A DNA stretch of 64,000 nucleotides from CAJQQK01 sp965224225 (GTDB lineage: Bacteria; Pseudomonadota; Alphaproteobacteria; Rhizobiales; Hyphomicrobiaceae). The number at the start of each line of letters is the position of its first letter. Positions within the stretch are counted from its first letter, which is position 1. The notes beneath the pieces were generated by a model. It was not told the DNA's origin and did no database searches. It worked only from the letters and a program-made list of their open reading frames with translations. The position numbers were made by a program, and so were the translations under genes. The stretch spans positions 372,001 through 436,000 of the forward strand of contig CBDCZF010000035.1 in NCBI GenBank assembly GCA_965224225.1. The letters are read 5' to 3'. Below, piece after piece: positions 1 through 9,812 of the stretch.

Positions 1-686
1 CACCATGTCATTCCCACTCCCCCGCATTCCAAATTCAACAGTGCAATCAATCTGTTACCTCTGCAATCCTGGTGTTTTGGCATGATGCGGAATTAACACA
101 ATAATTCAATTTTGGACCGCTGATCAGCGGTCGCCGCTTGCGGCAATTCTTTCAAAGTTTTTAAGTGGGGATCTAGCGCCAATTCCGATTGACGCAAATT
201 GATTTATTTACCAGTGCCTTGCGCAGATCAAAGCCACGATGATCCCGCAAGTCAAAGAATGTGTGGACGGTTTTCCACCGTTCACCCGTACGGATAAGCA
301 CCTGTGTGCTTTGCGTTCCACGTGTGGCCACGACACCCGAACGCAACCGTGCGTAGCCGGCCAAGTGCCCATGCCGGCGCAAACTCTCATCCCTTCGTCG
401 GGTGGGAGGTTTGAAAGTTTTGCGTGTGGGGCTTCGTGGCATTTGCCTCGACGCGCAAGGGTTCGGGTGGTGCGGATGCTTGCGTAACGAGGCCGCCCCC
501 CGAACCCCCTCCAACTTTGAGAAATGCCACGGGGCGCTGTGCCGGCAGTACCGGGACAGCGGTTTGGGAGTGACGTTTAGCGCATGGGGCGCAAGCGTCT
601 GTGTGGCGGTGCGCGGGCAATTCTGACATGCCTTGCGGGCCCGAACAGGCGACTGCGCTCTAGTTCGCGTGAAAGCGAGTGTGGTC
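1..686. other. Non-coding upstream region
   Basis: No convincing gene is seen in this stretch. The first 170 bases are AT-rich and the rest is GC-rich. Short open frames on both strands overlap one another, lack ribosome binding sites and give arginine/proline/cysteine-rich translations typical of chance reading of GC-rich DNA. It probably holds the promoter and leader of the autotransporter gene that follows, but no specific promoter could be assigned. Confidence 0.5.
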
Positions 687-3600
687 ATGTTTGCGTGGTT
701 GGTTTCGCGTCGTTCGCAGCAGACGAGCAACGGTGGTCTTAATTCGAGCTATCGAAATTGGCTGACTCTGGCTGCCGTTGCCTTGTTCACAGGCATGGCA
801 TTCAGTACGGCGCCGGCTCGTGCCAATACGGTCGAGCTTGCGTGTCCTGGGGCGATCGCAGATTTACCGCTTTGCGAGAACCCGGGATGTACCAGCGCAG
901 GTTTCAGTTCGAACCCGACCGACAATGTAACGGTCACCGGCGTGTTGCCTGGTTCCGAGCTGACGTTGACGTTCGCGAATACCAATGATGTCGATGTCAG
1001 CATCGAGTTTCAAACCAATGCCGGCGACAATGGTCTGCCGGCTCCGAATCCGCTGACGGTTCCAAGCGCCGGGGCGGGTGGCACGGCAGTGGCAACTCAC
1101 TCGGTTTCGGTGCCAGATGCAACGAACGACGGCAACTTCCATTTCAAGGTCAATCTGGCAAGCCCCTCAGGCGCGCCGGTCTCATACGAACTGGTCTGTT
1201 CCGATCCGCCTACCAATCCGTCGATGACGTTGGCCAAGACGGCAAGTCCCGACGTTCTGACGGGACCGGGCACGATCAACTATTCATTCCTGGTCACCAA
1301 CACCGGCGACATCCCGCTGACGGCCGTTACGGTTAGCGACCTGATGCCGGGTCTTTCTCCGATCGCATGTCCGTCGGCAACTCTAGCAGTCGGCGCCAAT
1401 ATGAATTGTACGGCGACGCTCGAAGTCGATCAGGCCGCTATCGATGCCGGGACTCCGATCGTCAACACGGCGACAGCTGACTCGGCTGAGACCAATCCCG
1501 TGGTTGACGTGGAGACGGTGACGATCACCCGCACGCCGGGCATGACGCTTGCCAAGACCGCAAACCCGACGTCACTCAGCGCTCCCGGCACTGTTAACTA
1601 CAGCTTCCTGGTGACCAATACCGGCAACACGACGCTCACCAGCGTTTCCGTGGCTGACCCGCTCTCGGGCCTGAGCGCTGTCAATTGTCCCTCCGACACG
1701 ATCCCGGTCGGTGGTGATATGACGTGCACAGCGTCGCTCTCCGTTGATCAGTCCGCGATTGATAGCGGCAACTCGATCATCAACACGGCAACGGCCAGTT
1801 CGGCTGAAACGGCACCGGCCCAGGGTGGTGCGACGGTGACCATCGAGCAGACGTCGGGCATGACGCTTGCCAAGACCGCCGATCCGACGACGCTCAGTGG
1901 GCCCGATACGGTGACCTACAGCTTCCTGTTGACCAACACCGGCAACACGACACTGACTGGTGTGGGCGTGACCGACCCGCTGCCCGGCCTGTCGGCTATA
2001 TCATGTCCGGCAACGAGCATCGACGTCGGCGCCAACATGACCTGCACGGCAACGCTCGACGTGACGCAGCAGATGATCGATGCCGGCACGGCGATCGTCA
2101 ACACGGCGACCGCTAACTCGGATCAGACCGAACCGGTTGACGATGGCGCGACGACGACGATCAACCAGACGCCGGCCATGACGTTCGCCAAGTCAGCCGA
2201 GCCGACGTCGCTCAGTGCACCCGGAACGGTAACCTACAGCTTCCTGCTCACCAACACCGGCAACACGACGCTGATCGATGTTGCCGTCACGGACCCGCTG
2301 CCGGGGCTATCGGCCATCGCGTGTCCGGGAACGACCATCGATGTCGGCGCTGACATGACCTGCACGGCGACGCTCGATGTGACGCAGCAGATGATCGATG
2401 CCGGCACTGCGATCGTCAACACTGCATCGGCTGCTTCTGCCGTGACTGCGCCAGTCGAGGATGGCGCGACGGTGACCATCGATCAGACGCCGGGCATGAC
2501 ACTGGCCAAGACGGCGGAACCGACGTCGCTCAGCGCACCTGGAACGGTGACCTACAGCTTCCTGCTGACCAATACCGGCAACACGACGCTGATCGATGTC
2601 GCCGTCACGGACCCACTGCCGGGGTTATCGGCGGTCTCGTGTCCGGATACGAACATCGATGTCGGCGCAAACAAGACCTGCACCGCGACACTCAATGTCA
2701 CACAGGAGATGATCGATGCCGGCACGCCGATCGTCAACACGGCGACAGCAAGTTCGGCGGTGACCGAGCCGGTCAATGATGATGCGACGGTGACCATCAA
2801 TCAGACGCCGTCGATGACGCTCGCCAAGACCGCTGATCCGACGGAACTCAATGCGCCTGCGACCGTCAATTACACCTTCGTTATCACGAATACCGGCAAC
2901 ACCACACTGAATAGCGTCGCCATCACGGACCCGCTGCCCGGCCTTAGTGCCGTGAGCTGCCCGGGCGATACGATCGCCGTTGGCGGCGACATGACATGCA
3001 CCGCCTCGCTGGCGGTCGACCAGGCGGCAATCGATGCCGGCACGCCGATCATCAACACGGCGACGGCAACGGCATCCGGCGCGGCGCCGGCGGAGGATGA
3101 AGCAACCGTCGTGATCGGCCAGACGCCGCTGTTGTCCCTTGCCAAGACCGCTGATCCGACCCAGATGAGCGCGCCCGGCACGGTGACCTATTCGTTCCTG
3201 ATCACCAACACCGGCAATGTTTCGCTGACCGGTGTCGGTGTCACCGACCCGCTCCCCGGTCTGTCGGCGATCTCGTGCCCAGGCACGACCATCGATGTCG
3301 GCGCGGAAATGACCTGTACGGCGACACTCGATGTCACGCAGGAGATGATCGATGCCGGTACGCCGATCGTGAATAATGCGACGGCCGATTCCGATCAATC
3401 GGAGCCGGACGGCGACGACGCGACCGTCACGATATCCACGCAGCCGGGTATGTCGCTGGCCAAGACGGCCGACCCGACATCACTGAGTGCGCCTGGCACC
3501 GTCAATTACAGTTTCCTGGTGACCAACACCGGCAACACGACACTGACCGGCGTTTCCGTCAGCGACCCGCTGCCCGGACTTTCAGCGGTCAGCTGTCCCT

Positions 3601-6080
3601 CGAACACGCTGGCGGTTGGCGCCGATATGACATGTACGGCCTCGCTGGCCGTCGATCAGGCGGCGATTGATGCCGGTACGGCGATCGTCAACACCGCATC
3701 GGCGATTGCGACCGGGTTCGAGCCAGTTGTCGACGATGCGACAGTGACGATCACGCGGTCGTCGTCGCTGACCTTCGCGAAGACGGCTGATCCGACGTCG
3801 CTCAGTGCGCCGGGCACGGTGAACTACAGCTTCCTGATCACCAACACCGGCAACACGACGCTCACCAATGTGGCGGTGACGGATCCGCTGGCCGGTCTCT
3901 CGGCAGTGAACTGCCCGGCGTCGGAGGTCGCAGTTGGTGGCTCGATGACGTGTACCGCGAGCCTGGATGTCGACCAGGCGCGGATCGATGCCGGCAGCTC
4001 GATCGTGAATACGGCGACCGTCTCGACCAACGAGACCGAGCCCGAACAAGACGATGCCACGGTGACGCTCAGCCGGAGCGCTGCCCTGACAGCTGTCAAG
4101 AGTTCAACGAATTCGAGCTTCAGCGTCGTCGGCGAGGTCCTCAATTACGAGATCCTGGTGACCAACACCGGTAACGTCACGCTTGCCGGCCTCACGATCA
4201 GCGATCCATTGACTCCGGATGAGAGCTGTCCGGCCTCGACCCTGGCGCCCGGCGAAAGCATGACTTGTACGGCGACGCACGCCGTCACGCAGGCCGACAT
4301 CGATGCCGGCGTGGTCAAGAACATCGCGACGGTCGGCAGCGAGCAGACCGAAGAGCAGGCGACGAACGAGGTGATCATCGAGGTCGTGCGCGGCACGCTG
4401 ACGATCACCAAGCGGGCACTGGGCGGCGATGGCACGTTCAGCTTCACGGCCAGCGGTATTACCGACTTCGTCCACGACATCAAAACGTCAGGCGGTACGG
4501 GTTCGGTCGGACCGATCGAAGTCAACGTCGGTAGCGTGACGATCCGCGAGAGTGCTGCGGCGGGCTATAACCTCACGGCCATCAGCTGCGACGGCGGAAG
4601 CGCCAGCGTCAACCTTGCTAATCGCGAAGTGACGGTCGACGTCGGCGCCAGCGCCAACGTGCAATGCACCTTCACCAACAGTCGTGAGGGCTCTATCACA
4701 GTCCGCAAGCAGGCTGTCGGTGCGGACGGCACGTTCGGGTTTACGTCAACGCACCCGAGCCTGCCTAGTTTCGAGCTGAGCACCAAGGGCGGCTGGGGCG
4801 AAATGGTTGCAACAGACCTGCCGGCCGGCACGTACGAGATCTCTGAAAAACAGATTGATGGCTGGAGCCTGACCTCTCTGTCGTGCTCCGGTGGTACGGC
4901 GGAAGCGCAGCTCGCAACCCGCATGGCGGTCATCAATCTGCAGCCCGGCGAGAACATCGTGTGCACGTTCACGAACTCGGAGACGGACGACCGCACGCGG
5001 GTGATCATCGGCAACTTCATGGCCCGGCGCGGCGATCTGCTGACCAGCAACAATGGCCGACCGCGACTGATCGAACGGACAGCACGCACCGATGGTGCCG
5101 GCGTGTCAGGCGGACCGATGCGTCTTGGTGGCAGCGGTACGGATCGGGCCGGTCGCTTCCAGTTTGCAACCAGTCTGTCGCAGTTGCGGGCCGATGCCGA
5201 AGCGCGGCGCAACGCCAAAGCTGCCAAGCTCGGTGGTCCAGGCGTTGCTGATGCGGTCGCGAACCTCAAGAACCGCGAGGCCCGTCCAGGCTTCGACGTC
5301 TGGGTGGAAGGCACGTGGAGCTATTTCAGCCACGAGGATGACGCAAACAGAGAGAGTTCGGGCCACTTCGGCATGTTCCGGGTGGGCGCCGACTATCTGG
5401 TGCGTCCGTGGCTGCTGTTCGGCGCGCTCGTGCAATACGATCGCATGGATGAGGCTTCAGATGCGCTCGGCTACGAGATCGACGGGCACGGCTGGATGAT
5501 CGGCCCTTATGCGGAGTTCCGTCTCAACAAGAACCTGATCTTCGATGTCAAGGGCTTGTGGGGGCGCTCTTATAACAATGTCAGTCCCTACCTGACCTAT
5601 ACCGACAACTTTGACACCACCCGCTGGCTTGCGGCGGCGCGCTTGACCGGATCATGGGTCAGCGGCAACTGGCACTTCTCGCCTCGCGCTCAGCTGATCT
5701 GGTACGAAGACAAGGCGGAAAGCTATGTCGACAGCACCGGCACCTTCATTGCCGGCCAGACGCTCAAATTCGGCCGATTCATCTTCGGCCCGGAAGTGTC
5801 GTATCGCCTGGCAACCGCTTATGGCGGCATGTGGGAACCGCGCGTTGGCGTCAAGGGGATGTGGACGTTCTCGCAGTCAGCTGCAGCTGGCCTCTCGAGC
5901 GGTTCGCTGAGCTACCAGGGGATCGACGACTTCCGCCTGCGCGTTGAGGGTGGCCTCAAGTGGCAGAATGCACGTGGTGCCCGCTTCGAGGTCGAGGGCT
6001 CGCACGAGGGCTTCGGCACCGGTGATCTTGAAGCAACGACAGGCAAGCTGCGCTTCACGATGCCGCTGTCGTCCGAGTAA
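687..6080 (+). CDS. Giant DUF11-repeat autotransporter
   Basis: Predicted surface or secreted protein of about 1797 residues. An N-terminal signal peptide is visible (hydrophobic LTLAAVALFTGMAF, then APARA before NTVELAC). Ten DUF11-type beta-sandwich repeats of exactly 106 residues follow (about 179-1235; hallmark NTGNTTLT and DPLPGLSA). Then come two prealbumin/SpaA-like domains (about 1236-1330 and 1334-1432, each starting T-I/V-T-K/R-K), a linker, and an outer-membrane autotransporter beta-barrel (about 1530-1797, alternating aromatic strands). Conserved C-P and M-T/N-C-T-A cysteines in each repeat could form disulfides. The ATG at 687 is chosen; a TTG at 633 and a GTG at 669 lie upstream in frame without a better ribosome site. 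The gene stands alone and ends in a strong terminator. Adhesin or stalk-like roles are typical of such architectures, but the ligand is unknown. Confidence 0.85.
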   Translation: MFAWLVSRRSQQTSNGGLNSSYRNWLTLAAVALFTGMAFSTAPARANTVELACPGAIADLPLCENPGCTSAGFSSNPTDNVTVTGVLPGSELTLTFANTNDVDVSIEFQTNAGDNGLPAPNPLTVPSAGAGGTAVATHSVSVPDATNDGNFHFKVNLASPSGAPVSYELVCSDPPTNPSMTLAKTASPDVLTGPGTINYSFLVTNTGDIPLTAVTVSDLMPGLSPIACPSATLAVGANMNCTATLEVDQAAIDAGTPIVNTATADSAETNPVVDVETVTITRTPGMTLAKTANPTSLSAPGTVNYSFLVTNTGNTTLTSVSVADPLSGLSAVNCPSDTIPVGGDMTCTASLSVDQSAIDSGNSIINTATASSAETAPAQGGATVTIEQTSGMTLAKTADPTTLSGPDTVTYSFLLTNTGNTTLTGVGVTDPLPGLSAISCPATSIDVGANMTCTATLDVTQQMIDAGTAIVNTATANSDQTEPVDDGATTTINQTPAMTFAKSAEPTSLSAPGTVTYSFLLTNTGNTTLIDVAVTDPLPGLSAIACPGTTIDVGADMTCTATLDVTQQMIDAGTAIVNTASAASAVTAPVEDGATVTIDQTPGMTLAKTAEPTSLSAPGTVTYSFLLTNTGNTTLIDVAVTDPLPGLSAVSCPDTNIDVGANKTCTATLNVTQEMIDAGTPIVNTATASSAVTEPVNDDATVTINQTPSMTLAKTADPTELNAPATVNYTFVITNTGNTTLNSVAITDPLPGLSAVSCPGDTIAVGGDMTCTASLAVDQAAIDAGTPIINTATATASGAAPAEDEATVVIGQTPLLSLAKTADPTQMSAPGTVTYSFLITNTGNVSLTGVGVTDPLPGLSAISCPGTTIDVGAEMTCTATLDVTQEMIDAGTPIVNNATADSDQSEPDGDDATVTISTQPGMSLAKTADPTSLSAPGTVNYSFLVTNTGNTTLTGVSVSDPLPGLSAVSCPSNTLAVGADMTCTASLAVDQAAIDAGTAIVNTASAIATGFEPVVDDATVTITRSSSLTFAKTADPTSLSAPGTVNYSFLITNTGNTTLTNVAVTDPLAGLSAVNCPASEVAVGGSMTCTASLDVDQARIDAGSSIVNTATVSTNETEPEQDDATVTLSRSAALTAVKSSTNSSFSVVGEVLNYEILVTNTGNVTLAGLTISDPLTPDESCPASTLAPGESMTCTATHAVTQADIDAGVVKNIATVGSEQTEEQATNEVIIEVVRGTLTITKRALGGDGTFSFTASGITDFVHDIKTSGGTGSVGPIEVNVGSVTIRESAAAGYNLTAISCDGGSASVNLANREVTVDVGASANVQCTFTNSREGSITVRKQAVGADGTFGFTSTHPSLPSFELSTKGGWGEMVATDLPAGTYEISEKQIDGWSLTSLSCSGGTAEAQLATRMAVINLQPGENIVCTFTNSETDDRTRVIIGNFMARRGDLLTSNNGRPRLIERTARTDGAGVSGGPMRLGGSGTDRAGRFQFATSLSQLRADAEARRNAKAAKLGGPGVADAVANLKNREARPGFDVWVEGTWSYFSHEDDANRESSGHFGMFRVGADYLVRPWLLFGALVQYDRMDEASDALGYEIDGHGWMIGPYAEFRLNKNLIFDVKGLWGRSYNNVSPYLTYTDNFDTTRWLAAARLTGSWVSGNWHFSPRAQLIWYEDKAESYVDSTGTFIAGQTLKFGRFIFGPEVSYRLATAYGGMWEPRVGVKGMWTFSQSAAAGLSSGSLSYQGIDDFRLRVEGGLKWQNARGARFEVEGSHEGFGTGDLEATTGKLRFTMPLSSE
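1221..4395 (+). repeat. Ten tandem 318-bp coding repeats
   Basis: Units begin at 1221, 1539, 1857, 2175, 2493, 2811, 3129, 3447, 3765 and 4083. All start in the same codon frame and at exactly 318-bp spacing, so no indel has accumulated. Each unit encodes one DUF11 domain opening with a variant of GMTLAKTADPTSLSAPGT. The units at 2175 and 2493 are especially similar (both have TTLIDVAVTDPLPGLSA), while the last unit has diverged most. This suggests recent amplification or gene conversion. Confidence 0.92.
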
Positions 6081-6117
6081 GAATCTGTCTGCGGCGCTGC
6101 CGCTGCCACGACAGAGG

Positions 6118-6155
6118 GGCGGACCGGAACCGATTGTTCCGGTCCGCCCTTTTTG
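6118..6155 (+). terminator. Rho-independent terminator
   Basis: A perfect 13-bp stem (GGGCGGACCGGAA at 6118-6130 with TTCCGGTCCGCCC at 6138-6150), a 7-base loop and a run of five T at 6151-6155 lie 38 bases after the autotransporter stop codon. Confidence 0.93.
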
Positions 6156-6215
6156 CTTCAGCTCTCATGGTGCCGGCACACAGTTTGGCGTTCGGGCAGT
6201 CGGACGGCGAGCAGC

Positions 6216-7733
6216 TCAGTCCGAAGCGGCCGTGCGCATCACGAACGGGTTGCCGCCGCTGGGTGCATTCGAGATCCACACGCTCTTGGTCTGCAGGTAC
6301 TCGTTGATCGCGTCCTGACCGTTTTCGCGTCCGAGGCCCGAGCTCTTGTAGCCGCCGAACGGCATCGTGAAGCTCACCGCGCGATAGGTGTTGACCCACA
6401 CGGTGCCGGCCTTGATGCGCGCCGCCGTCTGCGTCGCCCGTTTGATCGACTGCGTCCAGACGCCGGAGCCGAGCCCGTACATCACATCGTTGGCGATGCG
6501 CACGGCTTCTTCCTCGTCCTTGAACTTGATGACGGAGAGGACCGGGCCGAAGACTTCCTCCTGGGCAATGCGCATGTCGTTGCGCACGCCGGCAAAGATC
6601 GTCGGCTGTACGAAGTATTTACCGCCACCCATGTCGGGGCCGGCGGGTCCGCCGCCAAGAACGCAATCGGCGCCTTCACCCTTGGCGATATCGATGTAGG
6701 AAAGCACCTTGTCGTACTGCGGCGGTGTCGTGACCGGGCCGACCTGGGTTTCGAAGCTCATCGGGTTGCCGAGCTTCGCCGTCTTGGCCATGGCCACCAG
6801 TTTGTCGATGAATTCATCGTGGATGGTCTCCTGCAGCAACAGGCGGGAGCCGGCGATGCAGGTCTGGCCGCTGGCCGCGAAGATGCCGGAGATGGCGCCG
6901 CTCACGGCATCATCGATATTGCAGTCATCGAACACGATGTTGGGCGACTTGCCGCCAAGTTCGAGCGAAATCTTCTTGAACTGTTCAGAGGCAAGCGCTG
7001 CAACCCGGGCGCCGGTCACCGAGCCACCGGTGAACGCGATCTTCGAGACCTTGCGGTGGGTGACCAGCGGTTCGCCGGCATCCTTGCCGTAGCCCGTCAC
7101 GACGTTGATGACGCCCGGGGGCAGGTCGGCCTTCTCGATCACGAGGCGCACGAACTCGAGCAGCGAGGCAGAGGTGTATTCCGACGGCTTGATCACCGCG
7201 GTGCAACCGGCAGCGAGCGCCGGCGCCAGTTTCCAGGCGGTCAGCAGCAGAGGTGAGTTCCACGGCACGATCATGCCGCAGACACCGATCGGCTCGCGCA
7301 GGATGTAGGTGAAGTGATCGGGCTTGTCGACCGGCACCACCGCGCCCTGGATCTTGTCGGCAAGTCCGCCATAATAATAGTACCACTCCGGCAGGTACTT
7401 GCATTGCGCGCTCATCTCGGAAATCAGCTTGCCGTTGTCGCGCGTCTCGATCTCGGCCAGGTAATCGGCGTGCTCACCGATCAGATCGCCGATCCGGCGC
7501 AGCCTGCGGCCGCGTTCGGTCTGGGTCATGCGCGCCCATGGTCCCTCTTCGAACGCGGCGTGGGCGGCATCGACGGCGCGGTCGACGTCCCGGGCGCCAC
7601 ATTCAGGAATCTCGGCCCATGGCTCTGCCGTAAAGGGGTCCTGCGACTGGAAGAATTTGCCTGATAGAGCGTCGACCCATTGGCCGTTGATATATGTCTG
7701 GAAGCGCTTGAGCCCGACGGGTGCATCCTGCAT
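6216..7733 (-). CDS. NAD(P)+-dependent aldehyde dehydrogenase
   Basis: Soluble oxidoreductase of 505 residues that oxidises an aldehyde to the acid. Catalytic residues of the ALDH superfamily are visible: N159 (PWNS), E258 (LELGGKSP) and the nucleophile C292 (ASGQTC), plus FTGGS for cofactor binding. The start at 7733 is chosen because GGAGG precedes the ATG by eight bases; the open frame continues about 70 codons upstream with no domain content. The sequence resembles the betaine-aldehyde and hydroxymuconic-semialdehyde dehydrogenase branches, but the substrate cannot be read from sequence. It is transcribed away from the DUF262 gene and appears monocistronic. Confidence 0.9.
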   Translation of the reverse strand: MQDAPVGLKRFQTYINGQWVDALSGKFFQSQDPFTAEPWAEIPECGARDVDRAVDAAHAAFEEGPWARMTQTERGRRLRRIGDLIGEHADYLAEIETRDNGKLISEMSAQCKYLPEWYYYYGGLADKIQGAVVPVDKPDHFTYILREPIGVCGMIVPWNSPLLLTAWKLAPALAAGCTAVIKPSEYTSASLLEFVRLVIEKADLPPGVINVVTGYGKDAGEPLVTHRKVSKIAFTGGSVTGARVAALASEQFKKISLELGGKSPNIVFDDCNIDDAVSGAISGIFAASGQTCIAGSRLLLQETIHDEFIDKLVAMAKTAKLGNPMSFETQVGPVTTPPQYDKVLSYIDIAKGEGADCVLGGGPAGPDMGGGKYFVQPTIFAGVRNDMRIAQEEVFGPVLSVIKFKDEEEAVRIANDVMYGLGSGVWTQSIKRATQTAARIKAGTVWVNTYRAVSFTMPFGGYKSSGLGRENGQDAINEYLQTKSVWISNAPSGGNPFVMRTAASD

Positions 7734-7929
7734 TGATTGATCCTCCGTTCTGATGGCGAGCGGGGTGGCACTGCCAGGCCCGCTGTCCGTCATCAAAGAT
7801 CGCATGCGAAAGTACGTCAAGCACCGGCGTGAGGGCCGGCAGTGCTGCCTGCGCGGCTCTTGGTGTGCACGTCCTATCAGTGCTATCGTGGTCGCCTCCA
7901 ATGATACTTTGAGGGAGACGCGTCGGGCC

Positions 7930-9795
7930 ATGGCTGGCAATGTCATTCGCGCGTACGAACGGCGGATCGCCGATCTGTTTTGCGAAAAGTTTTGTTTCTC
8001 AATTCCACCGTTTCAGCGCCCTTATGCCTGGACGCGGGAGCAGGCCGGCGAACTGCTCGATGATCTGCATCACGCCATGCAGGAGGACAGCGGGCCTTAT
8101 TTTCTCGGCACCATCGTCGTGATCAAGGAGGACGGGCAACCGGCGGCCGATGTCGTCGATGGCCAGCAGCGCCTTGCCACACTGATGATCTTGCTCGCGG
8201 TCCTGCGTGATCTCGCCGATGACGATGACGCCGCGCAGATCGAGCAGTACATTCGCCAGGAGGGGCGCAAGTTCGAGGGCATCGAGGGACGCTACCGGCT
8301 ACGCCTGCGCGATCAGGACCAGGCCTGTTTCAAAAAGTACGTGCTGGCAGCCGGGGCAACGCGACGGCTTCCGGATCCCGATCAGTTCGAATCCGACAGC
8401 CAGAGCCGGATGATCGACAACGCCTACTTTCTGCGTGCCATTCTCAAGCACTGGAAAACGGAAGCGCGGGTGGCACTGCTCACCTATCTGGTGATGCGCG
8501 TCTATATCGTCGTCGTCCAGGCCAGCGACCACGAGGCAGCCTACCGTGTTTTCGCGGTCATGAACGACCGCGGCCTCGATCTGTCACCGACCGATGTCCT
8601 GAAGGCCGAGATCATCGGTGCGCTGCCCGAAGACGAACGCGAGACCCATAACGCGACCTGGGAACTCTATGAGGAAGGCCTCGGTCGCGAGCGCTTTCGC
8701 GAGCTATTCGGCCATATCGATCTGATCTTTCATCGCCAGAAACGGCGCACGTCCCTGGAGCAGGCGATCCGCGAACACGTGCTTCGCTACATCCAGCCCA
8801 GCGAGTTCATGGGGGAAGTGCTCGAGCCGCTTGGCGAATGCTATCTGAACATGGTCGATTGCCGTTATCGGGCAAGCGAACATGCCGAGGCGATCAACGA
8901 GAAATTGCGCCAGCTTTGGCAGCTTGACTATTCCGACTGGCAGCCTGTCGCGCTATTTGCCATGCGCAAGTTCCAGAGCCGGCCGGCAGCCTTGAGGAGC
9001 GCGCTTGAGCGCCTCGAGCGATTGGCCTTCGGGTTCTTCCTGATGCGCACTCACGTCAACATCCGGATCAGCCGCTTCTGTGCGGTGCTCGACGAACTCG
9101 TGACGCACAACGAACTGCTGGCGGCGAATTCCCAGATCGACTTGACGGACGATGAGCGCCGGGAAGTCCTGCGTATTCTTGACGGTCCGGTCTATGCCAG
9201 CAGCCGGGTCTGCAAACTGCTGTTGCTGCGCCTTGATCAGGCCCTGTCCGATGGCAGCGCCAGGTATGATCACCGCGTCATCAGCGTCGAGCATGTTCTG
9301 CCGCAGAAGCCGGCGCCCGACAGTCAGTGGCTGGTGAAATTTCCGGATGCCGGCAAGCGCGAGTACTGGACGCACCGGCTTGCCAATCTTGTGCTGCTGT
9401 CGCGGCGCAAGAACTCGGCCGCCGGCAACTACGAATTCGACAGGAAGAAGTCGGCCTACTTCAAGACCGATGAGGCGGGCGCTTCGCCATTCGTGTTGAC
9501 GAACCAGGTCATCGATGAAAGCGATTGGTCTCCTGACACGTTAGAGCGGCGCCAGGTACATCTCATCGCGACGCTCGCGAAGTTGTGGGACCTTTGTACC
9601 CCGAGCGATCGAGGAGCCGGCATCTGCAAGCCGGCCGCGAGCAGGCAACGGTGTAACACCGCCGCTAAACGCACCACGACATTGACCGTCCCGAAAAACT
9701 GCCCGCGAGCAAAGAGGGCGGTTGCAGAAGGCACGCGAATATCTGAGAACGGCTGCCATCTGTTCGCAGATTGGCGAGAGACCTTTGTGATTTGA
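7930..9795 (+). CDS. DUF262/DUF1524 protein (GmrSD-like)
   Basis: About 621 residues. The N-terminal DUF262 (ParB/sulfiredoxin-like NTPase) shows IPPFQRPYAW (25-34) and the signature DGQQR (77-81). The C-terminal DUF1524 HNH-like nuclease shows H455 in VEHVLPQ and N486 in ANLVLLSRRKN. This fused architecture is that of GmrS/GmrD type IV restriction enzymes and BrxU-like proteins, so a role against modified phage DNA is plausible but not proven. The ATG at 7930 follows GAGGGAG; the frame is open further upstream. Residues beyond about 553 have no nuclease-like pattern and look like read-through past a lost stop. It stands alone between metabolic genes without other defence genes. Confidence 0.8.
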   Translation: MAGNVIRAYERRIADLFCEKFCFSIPPFQRPYAWTREQAGELLDDLHHAMQEDSGPYFLGTIVVIKEDGQPAADVVDGQQRLATLMILLAVLRDLADDDDAAQIEQYIRQEGRKFEGIEGRYRLRLRDQDQACFKKYVLAAGATRRLPDPDQFESDSQSRMIDNAYFLRAILKHWKTEARVALLTYLVMRVYIVVVQASDHEAAYRVFAVMNDRGLDLSPTDVLKAEIIGALPEDERETHNATWELYEEGLGRERFRELFGHIDLIFHRQKRRTSLEQAIREHVLRYIQPSEFMGEVLEPLGECYLNMVDCRYRASEHAEAINEKLRQLWQLDYSDWQPVALFAMRKFQSRPAALRSALERLERLAFGFFLMRTHVNIRISRFCAVLDELVTHNELLAANSQIDLTDDERREVLRILDGPVYASSRVCKLLLLRLDQALSDGSARYDHRVISVEHVLPQKPAPDSQWLVKFPDAGKREYWTHRLANLVLLSRRKNSAAGNYEFDRKKSAYFKTDEAGASPFVLTNQVIDESDWSPDTLERRQVHLIATLAKLWDLCTPSDRGAGICKPAASRQRCNTAAKRTTTLTVPKNCPRAKRAVAEGTRISENGCHLFADWRETFVI

Positions 9796-9812
9796 CAAGG
9801 ATCGGGAGCGGC

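Noticed and set aside
173..730. Minus-strand open frame at the left end
   Set aside because: Arg/Pro/His-rich, overlaps the autotransporter start, and has no ribosome site or motif.
2625..3398. Minus-strand open frame opposite the DUF11 repeats
   Set aside because: It repeats with the 318-bp period and is arginine/aspartate-rich, which is an antisense shadow of the repeats.
6153..7256. Long plus-strand open frame opposite the aldehyde dehydrogenase gene
   Set aside because: It mirrors the codon pattern of the minus-strand gene, lacks a ribosome site and has a compositionally biased translation.
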